Assembly: GCF_963677035.1 (NCBI RefSeq)
Contig: NZ_OY781472.1
Location: 2,232,001-2,296,000 of the forward strand
DNA from: an uncultured Hyphomonas sp.
GTDB taxonomy: Bacteria; Pseudomonadota; Alphaproteobacteria; Caulobacterales; Hyphomonadaceae
DNA: 64,000 nt
Direction of reading: 5' to 3'
The position numbers and the translations under genes were made by a program. Below are positions 17,718-25,310 of the stretch, piece after piece; the stretch's first letter is position 1, and each line of letters starts with the position of its first letter. Under the pieces are notes generated by a model. It searched no databases. It worked only from the letters and a program-made list of their open reading frames with translations, and was not told the origin of the DNA.

Positions 17718-18620
17718 CTAGCGGCGGCGGACGAACTTGATCGCCCCGAACAGGCCCGCAAGGACTGACCCCACCCCGCCGAGGAAAACGGCCAGCGGAT
17801 TGGCCTGGTCCGCAAAGGCGATGGCGCGGTTGAGGCCGGTCACCTTCACGGTCACCGTATTGTGGAACGTCCGCAGCGGTACGGCCGGGCCGTCATCGAT
17901 CGCGTAGATGTCGAAGGTCAGTTCCTGATTGCCAGCCGTCAGCGGGGTGACGGACCAGCGCCAGGTGTTCTCGGTCAGCGGCGAGATGGTCTGCTGCTCC
18001 GGTGTCATCGCCTTGATGGCAAAGCCTGACCCGGACAGGCGGGCTTCGACGGTCCTGGAGACCTGGGCGGTGCCCTCGGAAATATTGCCATGGCCCGGCA
18101 AGGCATCGACGGCGGTGGAATCGCCGGTCGCGTCGATGGCCAGAACGGCTTCGAAGGGGCGTTTGTATTCGGCGGTTGTCGGCGTCTCGTGGGCAACCGG
18201 CACGGTCTTGAGATTGTTGAGGAACGTATCGGCTGGGGCGGGTGCCATGACATCCGGGGCCACTTCGATGCGCGCCATGGATTCGATCGCTGCGGATCCA
18301 CTGCCCGGGCCGCCTGGATTGGACGTCGATTCGTCCAGTGACGGTGCGAGCGCCGAGCGGGAAGCAGCCGTCGGGACGGAGGCTGTTTCCGCCAGGATCT
18401 CGTCTTCCGGACCGGGTGGCAGAGGCTCCGCTTCCGGCAGCGCTTCGACCATGACCTCATCTTCCATCATCGGCTCACTCGCCGGTGCGGCCTTGGCCAT
18501 CACCTCCGCGCGTTCCGCTTTTGGGGAATACACATTCATCAGGCGGGCACCGCCATAGCCTGCGACGAGCAGGCCAGCCAGAAGGACGAGGATCGAGAGG
18601 AATCTCAGCATGGCGAACAA
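17718..18620 (-). CDS. Hypothetical protein with N- and C-terminal membrane segments
   Basis: A 300-residue protein of no family I recognise. Residues about 5-25 form a transmembrane or signal-anchor helix. A disordered stretch rich in Glu, Pro and Ala follows (about 35-130), then a compact beta-rich domain (about 150-265) with repeated T-V-x-V-K type strands, and a second transmembrane helix near the C-terminus ending in K-F-V-R-R-R. Both anchors would put the middle in the periplasm. It is encoded just downstream of rlmB on the same strand, with 41 bases between, and may share its transcript. Confidence 0.65.
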   Translation of the reverse strand: MFAMLRFLSILVLLAGLLVAGYGGARLMNVYSPKAERAEVMAKAAPASEPMMEDEVMVEALPEAEPLPPGPEDEILAETASVPTAASRSALAPSLDESTSNPGGPGSGSAAIESMARIEVAPDVMAPAPADTFLNNLKTVPVAHETPTTAEYKRPFEAVLAIDATGDSTAVDALPGHGNISEGTAQVSRTVEARLSGSGFAIKAMTPEQQTISPLTENTWRWSVTPLTAGNQELTFDIYAIDDGPAVPLRTFHNTVTVKVTGLNRAIAFADQANPLAVFLGGVGSVLAGLFGAIKFVRRR

Positions 18621-18661
18621 TGGCTCCGTTCGGTGAATCCCGGTCTGACCCTAGCAGAGGT

Positions 18662-19498
18662 TCAGTCGCCGGGAAAACTGTTCCGGGCTGCTTCGTAGAA
18701 CGCAATTGCGGCAGCATTGGACACGTTGAGGCTTTCCATGGCTGCGCTGATCGGGATGCGGGCAAGTTCGGCGCAGGCTTTGGCGACGCCGGGGCGCAGG
18801 CCCGGGCCTTCGGCGCCCAGCACGATGGCCAATTTCCCGGTCCCTTTGACCGCCTGCGCGATGTCGGCTGTGCCCTCGCCGGCAAGACCAACCGTGTGGT
18901 AGCCCGCCTCGCCCAGCTGTTCGAGGGCGCGGGAAATGTTCACGACGCGGGCCTCGGCCACGGTCTCGATGGCGCCGACAGCGCTTTTCGCCACGATGCC
19001 TGTAATCGGCGGGGCATTCCGGGTCTGCAGAACGAGCGCGCCGAAGCCGAATGCTGCGGCTGACCGGTAGATGGCCCCAAGATTGTGGGGGTCCGAGACC
19101 TGGTCCAGCACCACAATCCGGTCCACGCCCTCATGGATCAGATCTTCCAGCGCGACCGGGTCCAGTGCTTCGGCGCGCAGGGCGAGGCCTTGGTGGACTG
19201 AACCGGCGGGCAGCCGCGCGTCGATGTCCTTTGCCGTCACAATCTGCGGCTTTGGCGATGCGGCAGGCAGGCGGGCCGCGGCATTTTCGGTCGCGAGCAG
19301 CTCGATCAGCTTGCGTTCCGGGTTTGCGAGGGCCGCTTCGACCGCATGAATCCCCCAGATCCAGAGGCCTGGTTCGTCACTTGTATGGCCCTTATTGGGA
19401 TGCCTGGGGCCGGGCCGGTGGCCTGACGGCGGGGGGCCATCCTGCGGGCGTCCCGGGCGGCTGTGTGCATTTCGCCGTCTTCCATGGTTGCGCGGCAT
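18662..19498 (-). CDS. rlmB: 23S rRNA (guanosine2251-2'-O)-methyltransferase RlmB (TrmH/SpoU family)
   Basis: A 278-residue SPOUT methyltransferase modifying the ribose of G2251 in the peptidyl-transferase P loop of 23S rRNA. After a basic disordered N-terminus (about 1-40, rich in R, G, P, H) comes the L30e-like substrate domain, then the catalytic knot. Motif 1 is D-P-H-N-L-G-A-I-Y-R-S, motif 2 is V-L-G-A-E-G-P-G-L and motif 3 is A-M-E-S-L-N-V-S-N-A-A. A tRNA paralogue of the same family is possible, but the domain layout fits RlmB. It is divergent from the tRNA pair. Confidence 0.88.
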   Translation of the reverse strand: MPRNHGRRRNAHSRPGRPQDGPPPSGHRPGPRHPNKGHTSDEPGLWIWGIHAVEAALANPERKLIELLATENAAARLPAASPKPQIVTAKDIDARLPAGSVHQGLALRAEALDPVALEDLIHEGVDRIVVLDQVSDPHNLGAIYRSAAAFGFGALVLQTRNAPPITGIVAKSAVGAIETVAEARVVNISRALEQLGEAGYHTVGLAGEGTADIAQAVKGTGKLAIVLGAEGPGLRPGVAKACAELARIPISAAMESLNVSNAAAIAFYEAARNSFPGD

Positions 19499-19606
19499 TT
19501 GGTGTTTCCTTATAAGGCCGCTTCCGGAGTGGATCGGCGGTGCTGCGGCGCCTATGTGAAGCCCCGGTCGGACGGCGTCAACGCCGTGCGGCCCGTGAGG
19601 TCCCGT

Positions 19607-19690
19607 GGAGGGATGGGTGAGTGGTTAAAACCGCCAGACTGTAAATCTGGTCCGCAAGGTACGCTGGTTCGAATCCAGCTCCCTCCACCA
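19607..19690 (+). tRNA. tRNA-Tyr (GTA)
   Basis: 84 bases including an encoded CCA. The acceptor stem GGAGGGA pairs with TCCCTCC (19680-19686), discriminator A. The anticodon GTA is at 19641-19643 in a CCAGA/TCTGG stem. A long variable arm and GGTTCGAATCC T-arm fit a class II bacterial tRNA-Tyr. Confidence 0.95.
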
Positions 19691-19715
19691 CCTCAGGCGG
19701 CTGCATGCTTACGGC

Positions 19716-19789
19716 GCGGGTATAGCACAATGGTAGTGCAGCAGCCTTCCAAGCTGAGTATGTCGGTTCGATTCCGTCTACCCGCTCCA
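19716..19789 (+). tRNA. tRNA-Gly (TCC)
   Basis: 74 bases with CCA. The acceptor stem GCGGGTA pairs with TACCCGC (19779-19785), discriminator T. The anticodon TCC is at 19748-19750 in the loop CTTCCAA. The T-arm contains GGTTCGATTCC. It follows the tRNA-Tyr by 25 bases and is probably cotranscribed with it. Confidence 0.95.
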
Positions 19790-19917
19790 GCATTTCATCC
19801 TGATCGCGGAAAATTCGCAACCGGAAAGAGAGTCTGAAGGCGGGCTGTGCCAAATTGATAAAATTTGGCGGGCTGCCGGAGGAATGGGCTTAACGTCTCT
19901 CTTGTATAGCTCAGCCT

Positions 19918-21729
19918 ATGCGCCTGAGAACAATTACGAATATCGCTTATGCTGCCACCGTTCTGCTGACCCTCGCTGGCGGCGCCACCATGCTTCTCGC
20001 GTCCAACGCACTGGAAGCCGAGCGCGCAGCTGTCAGCCGCGCCGATGACCTGAAAGACCGGACTGCAACAGTCGGAGATGACGTTCTGCACCTTTCGGAC
20101 AGGGCGCGGGAATATGTCGTGACCGGGAAAGAGGTTTTTCTCGAAGACTTCGTTCAGCTCCGGCAAGCCTCGCAGCAGGATGAGGCGCAGTTGGCTGCGG
20201 TCCGGGACATCGGGGCCGACGATGCGGAGTTAGAGGCCCTGTCCGACGCGGTCCGGATGGCCGGTCAGTTGTCAGACGAGCAGGACGCTGCGATCGAAGC
20301 GTACCAGGCAGGTGATGATGCGGCCGCACGGGAATACCTGTTCGGGGCGCACTATGAGAATGAACTGGACCTGATCAACGCCCGGATCGACACATTTCAC
20401 TCGCTGCTCGATCAGCGTACCGCCAATGATGTGCGCGCCGCCGAAGCGGTCGCGCGATTCTGGCGCGCCGTGTCCGAAGTCGTGGTGCTGGCGACGGCGT
20501 TCATTTTCTTCATTGTCCTGTATTTTGTGCTGAAGCGGCGAATTCTGAAACCGGTACTCAAGCTCAGCGATGTCGTCAGTCGCCTGGCTGCTCAGGAATA
20601 CGATACGGAGATGATGGATTACGACACGGTTGATGAGATCGGCGACATGGCAAAGGCCATTCGGGTCTTCAGGGAGAACGGGTTGGAGCGCCAGCGCCTC
20701 GAAATCGAACTCGCGAGTGACCTGCAGCTGCGCAATCTTTTGTCTCGTATGACACAGCGCATGCAGGCCTGCGATACGATGAAAGAAATTGCAGGTGTGG
20801 TGCGCCGCTTTGTGCCGGTCATCATGCCGGACTGTGCCGGACGGCTCTATGTCCTCAACCATGATGGCTCCGGAATGGTGGCATCCTGTGAATGGCTGAC
20901 CCCGCGCGAGGCTGCATCTGAGTTCATGATGAACGAATGCTGGGGCCTTCGCCGAGGGACCATGCACTACCACCGCGAAGAAGATGCTGACGTGCCTTGC
21001 GCCCATCTGGAGGGTGCGGACGAGGACGAGAAGCAGTCCGTCTGTATTCCCCTCATGGCTCAGCGCGAGGTTGTCGGCCTCCTCTATATGGAACTGCCCG
21101 AGGCGTTCGAAGCGGGCAGTCGCACGGAGACCTATATTCAGATGCTGGCAGAGAACATTGCCTTGTCGCTCTCGAATATCCGGCTTCGCGAGACACTTCA
21201 CGAAATGGCGATGGCAGACCCGCTCACCGGCCTTTCCAACCGCCGGCGGATGGAGGAGAAGTTTGAAGACGCATTGGACGAACTTAAACGTTCAGGCGGC
21301 AAAATCAGCGTCATCATGATTGATGTGGATAAATTCAAGAAGTTCAACGACACCTATGGCCACGCCGCCGGTGATGACGTGTTGCGCGAAGTGGCGCAGG
21401 TGCTCGGCAGGCTGACACGGGAAGACGGTCTCGCGTTCCGATATGGAGGTGAGGAGTTCGCGGTTCTGCTGCCGGGCGTCTCGGCGGATGCTGCCGCAGA
21501 CCGTGCAGAGGCAATACGCAGGGAGATTGAGCAGATCTCGATTATGCGAGGTGATCTGGTGATCTCTGACATCTCTGCGTCCTTTGGGGTTGCAACGACG
21601 CCCGATCATGGCAGCGGAGAGGGCCTGTTCGGACTGGCCGATGCGGCGCTCTACAGCTCCAAAGCCTCCGGCCGTAATCGTGTCACGGTCGCAACGTCTC
21701 AGGAAGATGCACGCATACGCATCGCCTGA
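19918..21729 (+). CDS. Membrane-bound diguanylate cyclase (HAMP-GAF-GGDEF)
   Basis: A 603-residue sensor that would synthesise cyclic di-GMP. One transmembrane helix lies at about 8-29, then a helical periplasmic domain (30-185), a second helix (187-206), HAMP (about 207-262), a GAF-like domain (about 280-425) with E-x-x-x-x-V-C-I-P-L, and GGDEF (430-595). The catalytic GGEEF at 510-514 is intact. The I-site position reads REDG, lacking the aspartate of RxxD, so product inhibition is probably lost. The N-terminal sensor resembles CHASE3-type four-helix domains, but I would not insist on it. A perfect hairpin terminator follows. Confidence 0.9.
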   Translation: MRLRTITNIAYAATVLLTLAGGATMLLASNALEAERAAVSRADDLKDRTATVGDDVLHLSDRAREYVVTGKEVFLEDFVQLRQASQQDEAQLAAVRDIGADDAELEALSDAVRMAGQLSDEQDAAIEAYQAGDDAAAREYLFGAHYENELDLINARIDTFHSLLDQRTANDVRAAEAVARFWRAVSEVVVLATAFIFFIVLYFVLKRRILKPVLKLSDVVSRLAAQEYDTEMMDYDTVDEIGDMAKAIRVFRENGLERQRLEIELASDLQLRNLLSRMTQRMQACDTMKEIAGVVRRFVPVIMPDCAGRLYVLNHDGSGMVASCEWLTPREAASEFMMNECWGLRRGTMHYHREEDADVPCAHLEGADEDEKQSVCIPLMAQREVVGLLYMELPEAFEAGSRTETYIQMLAENIALSLSNIRLRETLHEMAMADPLTGLSNRRRMEEKFEDALDELKRSGGKISVIMIDVDKFKKFNDTYGHAAGDDVLREVAQVLGRLTREDGLAFRYGGEEFAVLLPGVSADAAADRAEAIRREIEQISIMRGDLVISDISASFGVATTPDHGSGEGLFGLADAALYSSKASGRNRVTVATSQEDARIRIA

Positions 21730-21800
21730 GCCGGCAGACAATCCCACAGGGACCCAAAAAAAGCATGGCACGTGGTGCTGCTTGTAATGATGCCACCAAC

Positions 21801-21832
21801 AAGAATGGGCGCCCTCGGCGCCCATTCTTTAT
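21801..21832 (+). terminator. Strong hairpin terminator
   Basis: A perfect 13-bp stem AAGAATGGGCGCC / GGCGCCCATTCTT with a 3-base loop and TTTATT tail. The flanking A and T runs let it work for both the cyclase (plus) and the DUF1328 gene (minus). Confidence 0.9.
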
Positions 21833-21852
21833 TCCGTACTGTAAGCGCCACG

Positions 21853-22026
21853 TCAGGTGACACTTTTCCCTTTCACCGCGCGGACCACGAAGGTCAGTAC
21901 AAGAAGAGCGAGAAAGAGGAAAAACAGAATTTTCGCGACCCCGGCAGAAGCACCGGCGATACCGCCAAAGCCAAGCGCCGCAGCGACGATGGCGAGAATG
22001 AAAAATGCGATGGCCCAACCAAGCAT
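21853..22026 (-). CDS. DUF1328 (YtjA-like) small membrane protein
   Basis: A 57-residue protein with two transmembrane helices. The N-terminus [16 protein letters not shown] and the [18 protein letters not shown] turn are typical of DUF1328, a small inner-membrane family. The start at 22026 has AAAGGAG eight bases upstream. An EcfG-type promoter lies 50 bases upstream on the same strand (22077-22101). This places it in the general stress response with the divergent entericidin-like gene. Its molecular role is unknown. Confidence 0.92.
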   Translation of the reverse strand: MLGWAIAFFILAIVAAALGFGGIAGASAGVAKILFFLFLALLVLTFVVRAVKGKSVT

Positions 22027-22076
22027 ATTGATCTCCTTTGTTTGTTTCCCCTCGGCGTTTTCACCGATGGTCTGAT

Positions 22077-22101
22077 AACGGATATGATGTTGAAGTGTTC
22101 C
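22077..22101 (-). promoter_or_regulatory. EcfG (general stress sigma factor) promoter for the DUF1328 gene
   Basis: On the minus strand, GGAAC (22101-22097), 16-base spacer, CGTT (22080-22077): an exact match to the alphaproteobacterial EcfG/SigT consensus GGAAC-N16/17-CGTT. It points at the start codon at 22026. Confidence 0.85.
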
Positions 22102-22114
22102 GAGAAAAAATCCT

Positions 22115-22139
22115 GGAACTTTCCTCGTGGCCACGCGTT
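22115..22139 (+). promoter_or_regulatory. EcfG promoter for the entericidin-like gene
   Basis: GGAAC (22115-22119), 16 bases, CGTT (22136-22139), 32 bases before the start codon at 22172. It is back to back with the promoter of the DUF1328 gene, 13 bases apart. Confidence 0.87.
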
Positions 22140-22171
22140 TGTGATGCACGGTTCAAGGAAAGGAATTGTTC

Positions 22172-22333
22172 ATGAAGAACGCAAAGAACGCTCTCAAAAT
22201 CGCAGGTTTCGGGTTGATCACGCTGATGGCTGCGGCTTGCAACACGGTTGCTGGTGCAGGTGAAGACATCAAGACCGGCGGTGAAGTGATCCAGAATTCG
22301 GCCGATGACGTCAAAAACGAGATGTCGAAGTAA
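22172..22333 (+). CDS. Entericidin A/B family small lipoprotein
   Basis: A 53-residue protein. The signal peptide MKNAKNALKIAGFGLITLMA leads to a lipobox A-A-A-C with Cys23. The mature part has N-T-V-x-G-A-G-E-D-I-K-x-G-G, the entericidin core, and an amphipathic helix. Entericidins are tiny stress-induced envelope lipoproteins; the E. coli pair was described as a toxin/antidote-like locus, but most family members have no known function. GGAAAGGAA lies upstream of the start. An EcfG-type promoter precedes it and a perfect terminator follows, so it is a monocistronic stress gene. Confidence 0.9.
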   Translation: MKNAKNALKIAGFGLITLMAAACNTVAGAGEDIKTGGEVIQNSADDVKNEMSK

Positions 22334-22353
22334 GTTTTCGGCATCTGGGGAGG

Positions 22354-22388
22354 AAAGAGCGCACCAGGCTGGTGCGCTCTTTCTTTAT
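22354..22388 (+). terminator. Terminator of the entericidin-like gene
   Basis: A perfect 13-bp stem AAAGAGCGCACCA / TGGTGCGCTCTTT with a 3-base loop, followed by CTTTATG. It is symmetric and may also end the minus-strand transcript arriving from 22653. Confidence 0.9.
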
Positions 22389-22413
22389 GCGGAAAAAGAA
22401 AAGCCCAACCGTT

Positions 22414-22653
22414 TCAGGAGTGCCTGTGGGGGAGCAGAAGAACTGCCCCGTCCGTTGTGCGAGCAGTTGAAGCTGTATTGCCGGCCCGCAGGCACGAAAG
22501 AACGGACAGGACGCCGGCCAGCGCAAGGGCCATTACGGCGCTGAACGCGCGTGGCCCGCGAATCCGCTCCACTGTGCGCACCGTCGCCCGCCATGTCGAG
22601 CGAATGGGAAGGTGGCAGGCAGGGCTCAGTCGGGGGGAGGATGCGTCGTTCAT
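22414..22653 (-). CDS. Small single-pass membrane protein, possibly leaderless stress gene
   Basis: A 79-codon frame beginning M-N-D-A-S-S-P-R. A hydrophobic segment (about 41-55, A-V-M-A-L-A-L-A-G-V-L-S-V-L-S) follows a basic N-terminal half rich in Arg and Thr. I do not recognise it. There is no ribosome site, but an EcfG-type promoter (22687-22662, minus) ends only 8 bases before the ATG. The RNA would then start at or next to the start codon, a leaderless message. A symmetric terminator lies at 22354-22388. The gene is divergent from the lipid kinase, which has its own EcfG promoter. Without the promoter I would have treated it as chance. Confidence 0.45.
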   Translation of the reverse strand: MNDASSPRLSPACHLPIRSTWRATVRTVERIRGPRAFSAVMALALAGVLSVLSCLRAGNTASTARTTDGAVLLLPHRHS

Positions 22654-22661
22654 GGAGCAGG

Positions 22662-22687
22662 AACGCACTTGTCCCGGTCCCGGTTCC
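22662..22687 (-). promoter_or_regulatory. EcfG-type promoter (17-base spacer) facing the 79-codon frame
   Basis: Minus strand GGAAC (22687-22683), 17-base spacer, CGTT (22665-22662). It is 13 bases from the divergent EcfG promoter of the lipid kinase, the same spacing as in the 22.1 kb pair. Confidence 0.6.
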
Positions 22688-22700
22688 CTGGTCACCGCAT

Positions 22701-22725
22701 GGAACATGCACCCGCCTGAGGCGTT
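22701..22725 (+). promoter_or_regulatory. EcfG promoter for the lipid kinase operon
   Basis: GGAAC (22701-22705), 16 bases, CGTT (22722-22725), 26 bases before the ATG at 22752. Confidence 0.87.
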
Positions 22726-22751
22726 GGAAGCCTGTTGACGGAGACTCCTGC

Positions 22752-23618
22752 ATGAAATTCTCAGTGATCATCAATCCATTGTCCCGGTCTGTGCCGAAAG
22801 GCGCAGCGGATGAGCTGGAGGCGGCCATCCTCGCATCCGGGCACGATATCGAGAAATTGTACTTAAGTTCCAAGAAGCTGGAGGAAGATGTCCAGGCGGC
22901 TGCCAGCAGTGGTGCAGATGGTGTTATTGCCTGGGGCGGCGACGGCACGCTTGCCTGTGCGCTGACGGCCTGCGGCGCATCTGGCCTGCCGGTCCTGGCG
23001 CTTCCGGGCGGTACGATGAACATGTTGCCAAAGCGTCTCTATGGCGATGGGGCCTGGCACCAGATCCTGGAACAGGTTCTGTCAAAGCCGGCAACGGAAA
23101 CGCTGGCGGCAGGCAAGATCGGGGACCATCGATTCTATGTCGCCGCTCTGTTTGGCCGCCTGACGGGGCTTGCGCAAACGCGCGAAGCTGTCCGCAAAGG
23201 CGAACTGCGCGACGCAGCGCAGGCGCTCGTCGAAGGAGAGGTTCTGGATGTCGAGACCCGGTTGAAACTGTCCTGGGTTAGACAGCAGGGCGAACCTGGC
23301 ATGTCAGAGCAGGAAATTGATGCGGTGGCCGCAGCCGTAACGCTGACAAACGGGCCGTCCCCTGCCTTTGAAATTGCCGCGATTGACCCAAACAGCACGA
23401 TGGAACTTTTCTCCACCGCGCTGGATGCCATGATCCATGGATGGAAAGACGCCGGTCCGGTCGAGCATGATGTCTCCGACACGGTTGCCGTGCAGGATAT
23501 GAGTGGTGCGGACATTCCGGCGACGCTGGACGGCGAGCAGGTGACCTTCTCTTCGCCCGTCCGTGTTGACCTCATAAATAACGCTGCCCGCGTCTTGAGT
23601 GCGGAGACAGGCCATTGA
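22752..23618 (+). CDS. Diacylglycerol/sphingosine kinase-like lipid kinase
   Basis: A 288-residue protein of the DAGK catalytic family, which phosphorylates a lipid hydroxyl with ATP. The nucleotide loop G-G-D-G-T is at about 62-66, after the opening I-I-N-P-x-S. A second conserved region L-P-x-G-T-x-N-x-L appears as A-L-P-G-G-T-M-N-M-L. It starts at 22752, with GGAG 11 bases before. It overlaps the phosphoesterase gene by 4 bases (TTGA), so the two are translationally coupled. An EcfG promoter puts the pair in the general stress response. Substrate unknown; phosphatidic acid production under stress is a reasonable guess. Confidence 0.88.
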   Translation: MKFSVIINPLSRSVPKGAADELEAAILASGHDIEKLYLSSKKLEEDVQAAASSGADGVIAWGGDGTLACALTACGASGLPVLALPGGTMNMLPKRLYGDGAWHQILEQVLSKPATETLAAGKIGDHRFYVAALFGRLTGLAQTREAVRKGELRDAAQALVEGEVLDVETRLKLSWVRQQGEPGMSEQEIDAVAAAVTLTNGPSPAFEIAAIDPNSTMELFSTALDAMIHGWKDAGPVEHDVSDTVAVQDMSGADIPATLDGEQVTFSSPVRVDLINNAARVLSAETGH

Positions 23619-24418
23619 GGCTTGTTCATCTTGCTGACATTCACTTCGGCGCTGCTGACCCGCGCGTGCTTGATGCCGCCGTCCGTTCGATCGAACAGGC
23701 CGCGCCGCATGCTGTTGTCGTCGCGGGAGACCTGACACAGAGCGGTAAGCACCGGGAGTTCGAAGCCGCCCGGCAGTGGCTCCGGGATCTGGGCCTTCCC
23801 TGTGCCTGCACACCCGGAAATCATGATACCCCGATGTTCCAGCTGCATCATCGCGTGCTGAATCCTTTTGGCCGGTATGAGAAATACCTGTCTGACTTCG
23901 CATTTCCGCTGCGCATGGGGAACATCCGTGTCGATGGGCTGAACACGGCGCGCGGCTGGCAGGCACGGCGGAACTGGGCGGAAGGATCCGTTGACCTTGA
24001 AGACCTGGACGCCGTGCTGGAGCAGGAAAGTCCTGAAGGCATCCGCCTGCTCAGTTGCCATCATCCTTTCATCCCGCCGACTGACGCGCCCCTGCAGACT
24101 GCTACCCGGCGTGGGCGCCGTGCCAGCAACAGGTTGGGGCGGAGCCGTACGAATGTGCTGCTGACCGGACATGTTCATTCTCCGCAGGCGGAGATCATAC
24201 GTGCACCGGAAGGAGGTTATGTTGCTGTGACGTCGGGCACCCTGTCGATGCGTCTTCGGGCTGTGCCACCCTCTTTCAATGTGCTGGATTTCGATGGTGA
24301 CGTGATGAGTGTTATGGCGCTCAGCTATGACGGGAATGCCTTCACGCGGAAGACAAACAGCGTCTGGGATCTTTCGAGGATGGAACAGTTGCGTCCGCCG
24401 GGCGTTGTATCAGCGTGA
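23615..24418 (+). CDS. Metallophosphoesterase (calcineurin-like)
   Basis: A 267-residue dinuclear metal phosphoesterase. All motif blocks are present: D-I-H-F-G (about 8-12), G-D-L-T-Q-S-G, G-N-H-D-T, H-H-P-F and G-H-V-H. The layout resembles Icc/CpdA-type or UDP-diacylglucosamine hydrolase-type enzymes, but the substrate is not clear. It starts with TTG at 23615, overlapping the stop of the lipid kinase by 4 bases; no ATG or GTG fits because the metal motif follows after seven residues. Pairing with a lipid kinase suggests opposing or sequential action on a phospholipid head group (inference). The next EcfG promoter lies inside its 3' end. Confidence 0.88.
   Translation: MRLVHLADIHFGAADPRVLDAAVRSIEQAAPHAVVVAGDLTQSGKHREFEAARQWLRDLGLPCACTPGNHDTPMFQLHHRVLNPFGRYEKYLSDFAFPLRMGNIRVDGLNTARGWQARRNWAEGSVDLEDLDAVLEQESPEGIRLLSCHHPFIPPTDAPLQTATRRGRRASNRLGRSRTNVLLTGHVHSPQAEIIRAPEGGYVAVTSGTLSMRLRAVPPSFNVLDFDGDVMSVMALSYDGNAFTRKTNSVWDLSRMEQLRPPGVVSA
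24382..24406 (+). promoter_or_regulatory. EcfG promoter for the lipoprotein-dps pair
   Basis: GGAAC (24382-24386), 16 bases, CGTT (24403-24406), within the last codons of the phosphoesterase gene and 48 bases before the lipoprotein start. Confidence 0.87.
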
Positions 24419-24453
24419 CTCTCAAGGGGGCACATCATCAAAGGAGATTTGAG

Positions 24454-24717
24454 ATGCGTATGAAGATTGTTGTTGCTGCACTTGTTGCTACTGGTGTGCT
24501 CGCGGCATGCGACGCCAATAAAGGTCCGATGGAAAAAGCGGGCGAGTCGATTGACGACGCCGTCGATAATATCGGCGAGCCGGATACGGTGGGTGAGTCC
24601 ATCGATCAGGCGGCGGATAAAACAGCGGACGCCGTCAAAGATGCTGCCGACGATGTTGGCGGCGCGATCGATAAAACCGGTGAGGCGATGAAAGAGGCTG
24701 CTGATCCTCCGAAGTAA
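24454..24717 (+). CDS. Stress lipoprotein with repeated helical tail
   Basis: An 87-residue protein. The signal peptide ends in V-L-A-A-C (lipobox, Cys19). The mature part is one long acidic amphipathic helix with near-repeats of x-A-x-D-D-x-x-D-x-I/V-x-x-A (A-G-E-S-I-D-D-A-V-D-N-I-G, A-A-D-K-T-A-D-A-V-K-D-A-A). Such helices recall LEA-like or YgaM/entericidin-like envelope proteins; function is unknown. The start at 24454 has AAGGAG seven bases upstream. It is cotranscribed with dps, 41 bases downstream, under an EcfG promoter. Confidence 0.88.
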   Translation: MRMKIVVAALVATGVLAACDANKGPMEKAGESIDDAVDNIGEPDTVGESIDQAADKTADAVKDAADDVGGAIDKTGEAMKEAADPPK

Positions 24718-24758
24718 GACCCGGCATATATTCACCAGAAACACGAAAGGAGATTACC

Positions 24759-25268
24759 ATGGCCACTGAGGCCCTTGATATTACCAAACCCGACTTCACA
24801 ACACGGAATGGCATTTCCGAGGAAGACCGCAAGAAGATTGCAGAAGCACTGGGCATTGTCCTTGCCGACACCTACATGCTGTTCATCAAGACGCAGGGTG
24901 TGCACTGGAATGTTACCGGTCCGACCTTTATGGGCGTGCACACGCTGACGGAAGAGCAATATCAGAACATGTACGAAGCCATCGACGAGCTGGCGGAACG
25001 CATCCGCGCGCTCGGTCAGAAGGCGCCGGCCAGCTATACCAAATATGGTGAGTTGTCTTCCATCAACGACCGGGATGAGGAACGCTCTGTCGAGCAAATG
25101 CTCACCATGTTGATCGCTGACCACGAAACGGCGGTACTGAATATGCGCGCCGCGACAGAATGGTGCGAAGAAAAGAACGACTATGTGACTGCAGACATGC
25201 TGACAGCACGTATGTCCTGGCATGAACAGGCAGTCTGGATGCTGAAGTCCCTGGCCGCCGGGAAATAA
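24759..25268 (+). CDS. dps: Dps family DNA-protecting ferritin-like protein
   Basis: A 169-residue Dps. It forms a dodecamer that oxidises iron with peroxide and shields DNA under starvation or oxidative stress. The ferroxidase-site residues at the dimer interface are visible in T-Q-G-V-H-W-N-V-T-G (His) and in the segment Y-E-A-I-D-E-L-A-E-R-I (Asp, Glu). The ribosome site AAAGGAG is 7 bases before the ATG. It lies downstream of the helical lipoprotein and no separate promoter is seen in the 41-base gap, so it belongs to the EcfG-driven unit. Confidence 0.94.
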   Translation: MATEALDITKPDFTTRNGISEEDRKKIAEALGIVLADTYMLFIKTQGVHWNVTGPTFMGVHTLTEEQYQNMYEAIDELAERIRALGQKAPASYTKYGELSSINDRDEERSVEQMLTMLIADHETAVLNMRAATEWCEEKNDYVTADMLTARMSWHEQAVWMLKSLAAGK

Positions 25269-25310
25269 GCAGGAATCCGGACAACGGATCCAAACAGGCC
25301 CCGCGCCCCC

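Noticed and set aside
22385..23023. A 212-codon minus-strand frame
   Set aside because: It is antisense to the lipid kinase start; the shorter frame at 22414-22653 in another reading frame has promoter support instead.
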